A stretch of 64,000 nucleotides of DNA from Tubulanus polymorphus (Eukaryota > Nemertea > Palaeonemertea > Tubulaniformes > Tubulanidae), in assembly GCF_964204645.1 (NCBI RefSeq), contig NC_134026.1, positions 22,834,650-22,898,649 of the forward strand, read 5' to 3'. The position numbers and the translations under genes were made by a program. Below are positions 51,686 through 61,753 of the stretch, piece after piece (positions within the stretch are counted from its first letter, which is position 1; every line of letters begins with the position of its first letter). Below the pieces are notes generated by a model. It saw only the letters and a program-made list of their open reading frames with translations. It was not told where the DNA came from and made no database searches.

Positions 51686-51753
51686 GATTGTGAATTGTTC
51701 TCTACTGAAATCTGGCTACGATTGTGAATTGTTCTCTACTGAAATCTGGCTAC
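51686..51753 (+). repeat. 34-bp perfect tandem duplication
   Basis: GATTGTGAATTGTTCTCTAC and the following 14 bases occur twice back to back (51686-51719, 51720-51753), identical. It lies about 230 bases before the ATG of first exon D. Confidence 0.9.
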
Positions 51754-51879
51754 TCTTCGTGACTGGTTCTATTGTTTTAGCCTCATGTATTGTTACGCGA
51801 ATGTTGCTTAATGTATGTGTACCTAGTTGCCGGATGTACTTTGATATGAATGATACGATGACATTAGCCGTTAAATGAT

Positions 51880-51935
51880 AACAAGTCAATTGGATTATCG
51901 ATATAAATAACAAGTCAATTGGATTATCGATATAA
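51880..51935 (+). promoter_or_regulatory. 29-bp-period duplication with CCAAT-type and TATCGATA boxes
   Basis: AACAAGTCAATTGGATTATC and the next seven bases are repeated with a 29-bp period (51880-51906, 51909-51935). Each copy carries ATTGG (inverse CCAAT) and TATCGATA (51896-51903, 51925-51932), a string known as the DRE core-promoter element in flies. The copies lie 46-101 bases before the ATG at 51981, where a core promoter would be expected. Confidence 0.5.
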
Positions 51936-51980
51936 AACGTGCAGTTTGATTACGCTTGAGTTGGAGACAATAAACACAAG

Positions 51981-52131
51981 ATGGATATGCTTGGAGGGGG
52001 TGGTGGAGGTGGGCCGGGAACGAAGAAGAAAAAGGAGGTATTGACCACTGGTATCCCCGTGTTGGATCGGTTTCGTGCCAAATACAAGTGCTGTTTCGTA
52101 GAGTGGGCTGTTCTCTGCTTTTGTGCGCCAG
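51981..52131 (+). CDS. Alternative first coding exon D (50 residues, Gly/Lys start, Cys-rich end), phase 1
   Basis: The ATG in CACAAGATGG (A at -3, G at +4) opens 50 codons. One G and the donor GTAAAG follow. The residues are a glycine run (MDMLGGGGGGGPG), a lysine cluster (TKKKKE), then LDRFRAKYKCCFVEWAVLCF ending CAP. Four Cys in the last 15 residues next to basic and hydrophobic residues suggest S-palmitoylation and membrane anchoring. The N-terminus of mammalian CACNB2a is likewise Cys-palmitoylated. The break after codon base 1 (G) matches exons A, B, C and E. Confidence 0.6.
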
Positions 52132-55100
52132 GTAAAGTAACAAGTCTTGTTAATTGTGCTGATGCCTTCTGAGTACTTGCCATCGGTCAAGAATGACTTC
52201 AAACACTCTGATATTGAAATAGTCGTACGCATGTTTTATCATGTTATGTACATATGTACTTTCTTTATAATTGATCTCTATCTTTTATGAATTGATTTTT
52301 CTGAAAATATCATTAGATGTTTAGATGTTTTAGAAACGCTGTGAATGATTGCATCAGGCAGCGGGGTTCTAAACACCATATTGCTACTGTTCTAGTATTT
52401 GGATAGGGTGTCATCTGCTCATTAACTGGCAAGAATATCTCTGATTTGAATTGGTTACATACGATTCGTTTAGGAAGCATGGACTCTAAATCGTTTTACT
52501 AATAACGATGTCGTCGTACAAATATCCTGAAAACTCTAGAGAGAAAGTCAGTTGTATTGAATGGATCAATTGGCAGATAATGCATCATAGACAATGTGTT
52601 GTCCCATAAGAAGATATGTATTATTAAATGTACATCAATGATGGCAGTCGAGTTAGATTGGCAGAAAACTTGACAAATAGAATCTGAACACATAGCCAAT
52701 TTATGACAGATGTGCAGGTGACATATTTTATTGTTGAGAATATGCTTTATGATGAAAAAACTATTACCAAAGTCTCCACAATCCTTCCCCGTGGTCCCAC
52801 TGACAGTTTGCTGGATAAAGTTATATCAGGAGATACAAGAACTTCCTTTTACAAGAATTTCCTTTTATTGCTGTGCTGTGACAGCAAACGAGGAACATGA
52901 TATGTCATGAAGACGCTTATGAATTTTTGATGATATTGATAATGATAATTATACCTTGCGTAACAGGAAGCTTTCACACGCAATAGGGTTTCAAATGCCG
53001 CTTCAATTTTTGCTATAGTAGTTGCGCAGTCTGAATTCATTTTTCTGGGCATTTTTATTTTCAAATTTTTGGAAGCCTTTCAGTGATGCGCAGATCTATT
53101 TGTTACCTGTACACCATTTCAGCTGTTTGCGTTACTTCATTTTTTATCAGAAATGTTCATTTATAATCCATTCAGCTGATCAATTGACACAAATATTTAC
53201 ACGCAGGTCGACTGTACGGATATTTCGACCTGATGATATTTCGAACTGATGATCATACGATGTAGCACATGTCAATTTTGTATTTATACGTAAATTAAAA
53301 CATCTGCAGCTGAACAACTTAGCTTTCGAATGACAGCTACTATTTAAATACTATAGATACTTTTGGTCATGTGGATTGTGTACAAGTACTGATTTCCCAG
53401 TTTCAAGCCCCGCCCCAGGCTGTATGTTGCATTTTACCATTTCATTTCAATACTGAGAGTTGACAGCCATGCTGTTATGATTTTCTTTTGTTATTGCAAT
53501 ATCCGGTCGATTTGGTTTGGCTGTAATAGATCCGACTTTATTGATCTATTATGTCGTTAGTGCATTTGCCAACTTATGATAAATCATAAATATTAAAATC
53601 ATCTATACCAGCATTGGTGTTTATGGCACTGGTCAATTGTATATATGCCAAGCTATTAAAAGTTCTGGCACACAGTTTCCAAGGCCACAGTAATTCTCAG
53701 TTCCATCAGTAGATTAGTTGCAATGTGCACTGAATTTTTTATTGATGCATCACGGGCTTGATTAACTACATCCAAAATGTGAATACCAAGCAAATCTTTC
53801 AGAAAAATGCAAATGACACATATTGTTGCAATTCTGTGAATTTTCTGATTATCTTTCATTCATTCAGGAGTGAAGAATTTGTCACCGACCCCTTTGTATT
53901 TGCCACATTATAACAGTCTTCACAATCCGCCCCCAAGTACTTCAAAATCAAACACATTTACACATGTTTCTGTATCAGAATATATTGTAGAATATATCAT
54001 ATACTCATTATATTACACCAAATTCACATTCAGGAAATAGTGAAGAAAGGTTTTCGTTTCTTATGGGTAACAATTTGGGTGTTACCCATTGGATTATCGA
54101 TTTCATGGTGTTATATCGGACAGCAACTCTATTAAACCTCAACTGTACAGTATCGGAGATGCAATATGTGCTGCACATAGAAATCCCATTAGTCAAATTA
54201 TACAAAGCTCCATATTCAGTGGTGTGTCATCTTTGAAGAAATACAAGATTTCACGTTCGTACCTTGGAGGGATTATCATTGGACATTGATTGGACAGTCA
54301 TGGGAAATGTCCTTGCAACTGAAACTGGAGTATTCATTGACTCGAAGAAATCCTATCGTCTTCAATAACTATTCAGACCTGTCGCCTACCTATAGTGACA
54401 CCTGAACGTGATCTGCTATTATTTTGAAATGTGAACAAAATCATACAGGCTTCATTCCTCTCGGATAACTCATTGCCTACTAGAAGAGATGTACCATAAT
54501 TTTGTGAATGTCACATCAAAGTGTTTGTTTACAACGACGAAACACAATTTTGTAATTGTCAGGAAGGCTGATGTACAGCTTATTGATAAGTTACTCGGTT
54601 AGATACGTAATTTGTCATATATTACGTTGGAGAGTTTTCTCGTTATTTTTAACATATCTGTCATCATTTTAGTTACAGTGGCGCTTCATTTCTCTTTGTT
54701 AGCTCTGATCATGACGTTGAAGTGACGGATCGTTACCGAGGTTATTTCGATGAATTAATCCATTTCATTTGCTGCCAGTATGAATGAAAACATTGAAAGA
54801 CAGTCACTGACTGGTTGTCAGGTGTAGTTGGGGTTTAATCGGTGTAACACATCGTTGTAACTTTTGCAGATTGTTTGGTTATAATGATATGCTATTAAGA
54901 GATTATGCAGGGGATAATCTTATATTTGGTTGTTATTGAGATACACTTCATACAGTGTGCGCCGTTCCCTGGAGACCTTGTTGAGTGTGATACAGCCTGA
55001 AATTCTTGAAGAATTTTTTCAACCTGGAGGATTGTGACAGGTGGTATGTCCACCACAGGGTGGCCATCTTGAATTTCTTGTTAGTATGATACAACCCGCA

Positions 55101-57134
55101 CTGGACTTGAACCAACAATTATTACTAAGTTTATGAACTAAACTCCGCTGTTTTTTATCGAGTATGGAATAAGTTACCTCTCTTGAATTCCTTGTCTCTC
55201 AACTGTTTGCATAGCCCGAGGGACATGGGGTGTTTCTCTGGGGAAACATTGTAAGAAAAACGTTTTCATTGTTATAATATCGCATGAAAAATATTTTCAT
55301 TATTATAAATATCCCCCTGATTTTTGTACGTCAATGCGCAGAGTTTTCTCTGCTCTCAGCACCTGGCTCCACAATAAACTGATCTGATTTCGAAACCAAA
55401 TTATTCGAATTGCACATTCTGCATAATAATTGACAGCTGTTCATTATCATCTAGCAATTTCAATGACTGACTTCCCACAGTCCAGCTGCTTGACTTTATT
55501 CAACAATGTGCATTCGATTTTTTTATTTCATTCTAAAGCCGGAGGACCAGGTATTTGACAACAGTTACGCATTATGACGGTGTGACCTTATTAACTTCCT
55601 GAATTCAATTGTAAGCTTGAGAGGTAATCCACAGCAAATCTGCAAGTATTCATATTCATAAAACCAACTTGTGATCCTGCCAATGAAACAGCATATAACT
55701 CACGAACACAACCTTATTTAGAACAGTCTAAATTTGATCTGTTCCAATTTAGAATGAACCAAGCGTTCACACTGGTAAAGAATTGACCAATTCCTCTGAC
55801 CTAAAATTGCAATCCAGTTCTTCTAAATCATATTTATTGGAACGGATCATTTCTTCGTGTATGAGCAGAAACTGGTTCTATATTGAATTGTGATTCGGCG
55901 CGCTAATGTCGCAATCACCTACTGTTTTACTTCCGGAATAGAATAGAACAGATTTACCCCCTGGTATACTGGAGTCAGCTCATCTATTGGCGGTCCGCAG
56001 GCACAATCTTGTTTGGAAATTTCCTCTTGAACTACTCTGTAACTTAGCACAAATGGCTGTTTTGATTTGTAGTGGCACCTATGTTTTATTTTGTGATATA
56101 TATGGTTTGGACAATGCTAAATTGGTCTGTTCCAGGTACGAACCAATTTAGAATGAACTTACTAGATATAATGCCAACGAACGCGGCTTAATTGATTGAT
56201 ATTTGCAAGCCTTCAGTTTTGCTTTCACATTACTTGTACATCAAACGAAGTTGCTGTCAGCCGAATTCTATTCAATTGCAGTATTTTCATTTATCTATAG
56301 ATAGTGATGCCGGGTTTTTGCACTCGGTGATTGATTGATGATCTATCCAGGGAATACAAACCGCAGAAATAAATCACGTTTACTTCAGAACGGGTACCTT
56401 TGCATTGACAGCCTAATTTTTGTCACAAGGTCTCCTGATCCTGTGGTGTTGGTTTCAGTACTATCGATGTTTGACCTTTGTCCTAAGTTTGTGTCGTGAG
56501 AATGTTTCTATATTTTCACCGCAATCTGATTTGTATGAACACTCGGCAGTCCTATATTTGTTTGAAAGTCGTTTCCGACGTGTTAGGTTTACTTTCAGAC
56601 ATTAATCCGATGATATCTGAGCGATTTACAATACTGACGCACAGTTTTCCCTAGACGTGATGATGGTTACGTCCGCCAATTAAAACCATCCATCACAAAT
56701 GTCCTTCAGTGCCTTTGCTCTTTTGCCTATTCAGCTGCTCGTTGCCAATAACCTTTACATCTGAACGATCAGCAAGAAATAGAAAATGTTCTTTTTTCAC
56801 GAATCACTCAGGTTTATGTTTGTTTATTCGACAAAAAGAGTGTTGAAGGTTTTTATTACTGAAACCGTGTTGTTTTCGAAACTACTCTACCCCTGTGCAG
56901 TTCCACATGTTCTTTTATCGCACCATTCACCTAGGACCTTGTTTTATTTAGACCCAGTCCGAATCTGTTTATTCGAATTGAAACCTTGGGATTCCAACGA
57001 TCATATTTCGCCTCGGTCATGCCAATTTTCCCCGAATTCTGGCATGCTGATTTCAGATGCTTTTTCACGGTACGTGTAATTCAGTTTCACGTTCAGGGTA
57101 ATTGAGATACCAAGTTTATTTTCAGTAGTTGTAA
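52132..57134 (+). other. Long intron, mostly featureless
   Basis: No exon is recognised. It contains a GTGGCCATCTTGAAT phrase near 55061 (inverse of the AAGATGGCC family) and the direct repeat at 55744/56143. The 97-residue open frame at 56786-57079 has no motif. Confidence 0.4.
55744..56158. repeat. Direct repeat pair about 400 bp apart
   Basis: CCAATTTAGAATGAAC occurs at 55744-55759 and 56143-56158. Each copy is preceded by a TAAATT...TCTGTTCCA string. This may mark the ends of a degenerate element or a local duplication. Confidence 0.45.
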
Positions 57135-57222
57135 ATGGCGTCGGCATTAATTCTGAGAAAATGCGAGCCAAAACAGATAGTAGGCATCGCTATTCCTTTA
57201 ATGACTGTTAAAACACTTACCG
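57135..57222 (+). CDS. Alternative first coding exon E (29 residues, hydrophobic), phase 1
   Basis: An ATG followed by GCG opens 29 codons (MASALILRKCEPKQIVGIAI then PLMTVKTLT), then one G and the strong donor GTAAGC. The frame is identical to the other alternative first exons. There is a single Cys near a basic residue. No signal-peptide cleavage pattern is convincing. The frame reads on into the intron, where a random extension stops at 57338. Confidence 0.5.
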
Positions 57223-58265
57223 GTAAGCTCATAAACAGAAAAAAAATCGTTTTCTTTCAAGTTGAGTTGATTAGAGAAGAAATGTGCATTGTAATTCTTG
57301 ATGAAAAGACAGCGACAATGACCCACATGTTACTTTAGTTGATTAAAACATTCGATAAAATGCATTTGATAATTAAGATATTGTCGCTTCAACATTTATC
57401 AGGATAACTTCATCATTTATCGTGTCATTTATAGATAGGTACTAACAGTTACTAAGGCTTTTTGACAGAAACCTTCCATACAGTATTCTTTTCAATTAAT
57501 ATATCAACATATGCGAAAATATAAACATTCTATTATCGAAACTAGACTCCTTTTTGAACTTGACTGTAAACTTGTGATATAAGACTTTGCGAAAGCGCGA
57601 TAGAAGAGGATAACCATCAAATTAATCTTCTTCAAAGGTTTCTATTAGTGCCAACAGCGAACTGCATCAAGTTGACAATTATCCGAAATCCTCCAACAAT
57701 TCGCAATTGATGTATGCGTTGGTAGTGACATTGATTAGTAACTTTGTTGACGAACTGTTGTATGCATTAGGTAGAGCCTTCTCGCCCTTGGCCCTGAAAT
57801 ATACAACATTGTCAGTTTGACGACGCGTAAGCACTTTGTTTCGCCAGTGATTGGGCCATTGACACCGCAGTAGCTCCTCCATTAGGATGGACGGCGTTTG
57901 TTGTTGTAACTATATAACTTGTAATTATTCGAGTATATTGATCTTTAAGTAGAATTAGATTTGATGATGATGTGTGATGACCAATTAGCCCTGTACACGC
58001 GTTTTCGCAAACTGCCCTCTAAACATTATTCAGCATTATTCATCATTTGGCACAAGCCAAGCGAAATTCCTTGAAACAAATGCAAAGTTTGAAATGTCGA
58101 TTAGAAATGAAATCCTTTCCCTGGTTATGCATGATTAAATGTTGAAAACTTAATTATACAGTTTCTCTATTTGTATCTGAATGTATGGTTAAATTTTCTC
58201 GGTTTCTTCTGTATTGATCTTCAAGCAGTTTTATAATGTCTTGCAATAGATCGTTTCTTGTTTTT
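57223..58265 (+). other. Intron, no feature recognised
   Basis: AT-rich and without exon or repeat signal. The 67-residue open frame on - (57882-57679) has no motif. Confidence 0.4.
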
Positions 58266-59336
58266 AGCTCCGCTGTGACCGAAGGTCAGCGGAGCTGATG
58301 GGTTAGGGGGTTCGTCGTCGTCGTCCGTCCGTCCGTGCGGTGTTCGGTGTCCGGCGTCAACTTTTTCTTTATATCCCTACTAGTCCTACAGTTCTGATGG
58401 GATCTTGATGAAACTTGGTATGAATGATCTATGGGGGAGTGCCTACAAAAGTACAGAGCCATAATTTTGATTTTGCATAAATTATGCAAATTAGGGCTAT
58501 TTTTAGATTTTCACTAAAATTGCTGCTCCTCCATCGATTTTCAGCGGATTTCAATCAAACTTGGTATGAATGATCTATGGGGGAGTGCCTACAAAAGTAC
58601 AGAGCCATATTTTTGATTTTGCATAAATTATGCAAATTAGGGCTATTTTTAGATTTTCACTTAAATCGCTACTTCTACTTCAGTTTTCAGTAGATATCAA
58701 CCAAACTTGGTACGAATGATGTATGGGGGAGTGCCTACAAAAGTATAGAGCCATACTTTTGATTTTGCATAAATTATGCAAATTAGGGCTATTTTTAGAT
58801 TTTCACTTAAATTGCTACTTCTACTCCAGTTTTAAGTAGATTTCAACCAAACTTCATATGAATGATCTATTGGGGAGTGCCTACAAAAGTATACAGCCAT
58901 GTTTTTGATTTTGCATAAATTATGCAAATTAGGCCTTTTTTAGATTTTCCTTTCAATCGCTACTCCTCCAATTTTCAGCGGATTTCAAACTTAGTATGAA
59001 TGTTTTTATAGGGGATTGTCTAAACCAGTATAGAGCCATATTCTAGATTATGCATAAATCTGCAAATTAGGGATAATTTTTTTAGATTTTCACTTAAATC
59101 GCTACACCTTCTTCAGTTTTTATCAAATTTGAATTAAACTTTTTATGAATGATCTATGGGATGATGCCTACATAAGTATAGAGGATGTTTTGCAAATTAG
59201 TTCTATTTATAGATTTATCTTGTCAAGTGGCTATAATGTCCCTGAACATCTAGTTTCAAATAGATACTGATGTGATAGTCTATGCTCCAAGCCACAACAA
59301 AGACAGCGGAGCTATATAAGCCGACAGGCTTCTTGT
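58266..59336. mobile_element. Dispersed element with palindromic head and 146-bp tandem array
   Basis: It starts with a near-perfect palindrome (AGCTCCGCTGTGACC / GGTCAGCGGAGCT, 58266-58296) and then a GTCGTCGTCCGTCCGTCC run. Six degenerate copies follow of a unit containing AAACTTGGTATGAATGATCT, GGGGAGTGCCTACAAAAGTA and GATTTTGCATAAATTATGCA. Unit starts are at about 58411, 58557, 58703, 58849, 58987 and 59136, so the period is 146 except for the last two. It ends ACAGGCTTCTTGT. No ORF is present. A shorter relative lies at 61286-61753. Confidence 0.75.
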
Positions 59337-60289
59337 CTTTAGTTTAAAATGGCGTGAATGAATTTATGACCAATGAAATCTGAAGTTGTTCATAATACGG
59401 CTGCGATTTCTGCGTCTGGAAAAATCACTCATGCCTGCAGTTTATCAATATTTGCCAGATTCCTTCGGTTTCGACTGATTAATAGCTGTAATTAGTCATA
59501 AGTTATGCAGAGAAATGAATTGAATTTGACATTTCACGGATGAATTTCTTGATCAGTCATTTGCTTCGCGAAATAGATTGAACTGATTAGCGTATATCTC
59601 TCAACTATTGAGAAAAAGCACTACTGGCGCAACATGTGTTAAATTTATTTTCGAGTAACCAGACAAAGAATCATCAGAGTTTATTTACACCATGGGAGAT
59701 GTGTAAAATGTAGTTGATCAGCTGGTAAGATTTTCCTGTGGAGCTAACTTGGTAGAAAATAGACTGAAATGGCCTTCAAAGCTCTGCAAGCGCTACTGTT
59801 CCATTTTTGTTGTTAAACAACACAGTTTGTTTAGAAAAATTGAATTTTGCTGCTAAAGATATGAATCCAATGAATAATGTGTTATTGATGTGTAGCCATG
59901 GTCATTTATCGTTTAGGTTCAAGGCTTGTTAACTCAATATTTAGTTTATATGTAACTGGTGTGCATATTCTGTGGTGATGATAGAATTGTAATTGTCAAT
60001 ATTATAATCAAACATTGGTTAACTCCATACTACCTCTCGGTGACAAATCCGGCTACCAGTACGACAATTGAGGAAATATAACACTTTATGATGACATCAG
60101 ATCGCTGATTTACACTGAATTACCACCATAAATACCAAGAATTCATCTCAGTCATTTTGAAGATATATAATACTATGTTAGAAACATACTTCATTTAAGA
60201 AAATGTGTTATCAGGAACTGTATACGTATATAAATGGATAAGATATACTGCAGGAAATATTTTGTTCTTTGTGAAAGCTCTGGGGACAG

Positions 60290-60530
60290 ATGGCGGAAAT
60301 TGACTTTTCTTCCCGTCACCTGAACTCACGGAAGACTTCTCCGGCATTATCGAGGCTAGCTCATGAAAGGACTGCGGCCATGACAAAAGCTGCGCTCTCA
60401 TGCGTGATGATGTGCAATGGTTTGTTGTCGCAGCATTACCTCTTGTTTATCCTCGGTGTCATCCATCATTGGAATATAAAGCTTGAAGAAACATGCTCGA
60501 ACGCGAGTATCTGCTATTTTCGGACCGAAG
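60290..60530 (+). CDS. Weak candidate alternative first exon F
   Basis: ATGGCGGAAATTGACTTTTC begins a GC-richer open frame (MAEIDFSSRHLNSRKTSPAL...) that contains a hydrophobic segment (LLSQHYLLFILGVI). Two possible donors break in phase 1, after 60455 (TCG, GTGTCA) and after 60530 (AAG, GTGATT). Both donors are mediocre. Included only because position, strand and phase fit the series. Confidence 0.2.
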
Positions 60531-61285
60531 GTGATTGTCAAGATAGAGGCACCAATAATGATCCGTTAAGTAGTATTCTAAGAAATGCTACCATCTACGA
60601 ATTATCTATTAGTTTTTCGATACGTTTGGGAATTTTGTTGTGTGCTAATACACGTTCAGACAAGTGTATCGCGTCTCCGTGGCTTTGTAATAATTGATCA
60701 TTTGGTGTACACAATGATTATTCGAAATAATGAATCGAATTTAAAAAAAAAACAGAGAAATATCTGTAATATTCTTGTATGTTTGATAATTAATATTATT
60801 GCCCGCATGGCAATTGTTTAATGATTATGCGTTGCACGAAATTGAGAAAATGATTGATAGCATATGAGAGATCATGAAATCACTTTATCGGAAAAAAATA
60901 CTGTGTCGTTATATCGTATTGTATGCACGCAAGTGCCATATTTCGTTTATGAATTTATGAATTCATGACGAGCATTGAAAAGCTAATTAACGAATCAACA
61001 CAGGCTGCAACGACAACTGTACAACGCAACTGCTGGCATTCATTTGATACTAGGATATTGAACTCCAGTAGTAATTTATATTGAGAGTTAGGTATTGACT
61101 GATCGACTTCAATTCAATGCATCCTGACTTATGCATGCATTGGAACATGCCGCTAAATTGGAAAATCAATTTACTCTTGATATATTAGTTTTGCAGCGTT
61201 ATCCACTTCTTGAATTTAAGCAGGATCCTGTCGAATGTTTGATGTACCTGTCAAGCATAGCAGTACGAGAGCTAAATCTGTTTTT

Positions 61286-61753
61286 AGCTCTGCTATGACC
61301 AAAGGTCAGTGGAGCTGCAGGGTTAGAGATGAGCCGTCATCGTCTGTCTGTCCTTTCTTTGCCAGCATCAACTTTTATTTATCACATTTTTCTCAATAAC
61401 GGATATATTCACAAAATTTGGTACACTTGCTTACTTTGGTGCCCCATTGTTTTCCATCAAAAAATTTATTAATCGGACTACTGTGGTACCACCAGGGAGC
61501 GTTTCGTAAAAATTGATGTGGGAATTTGTCATATCATTCTTCAGTAACTATATATTTGATGTAGGGTTTATTCAGAAAGTTTGTCTGCGCAAGACAAAAT
61601 CCAGTTATTTTGGGAAGTCGTGGAGACATTTTTGATGGATTGTCTTGAACTAGGCATTAATCTTTTTCAATCACTGCTAGTCCTACAATTTTCTTCCAAT
61701 CTTCCTACTGCCATCAACCAAACACAGTGAACCTCAGCCAACAGGCTTCTTGT
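61286..61753. mobile_element. Second copy of the palindrome-headed element, without the array
   Basis: The head AGCTCTGCTATGACC / GGTCAGTGGAGCT (61286-61316), a GTCATCGTCTGTCTGTCC run, the middle (ACTTTTATTTATCAC) and the terminal CCAACAGGCTTCTTGT match the element at 58266-59336. It is only about 470 bp because it has one internal unit instead of six. Confidence 0.65.

Noticed and set aside
51924-52232. Pro-rich ORFs on - opposite first exon D
   Set aside because: Antisense of the Gly codons. No ATG context, splice signal or family supports a gene on this strand.
56786-57079. 97-residue ORF upstream of exon E
   Set aside because: No motif. A GTACGT donor-like site occurs near its end, but the reading lacks exon-like codon use.
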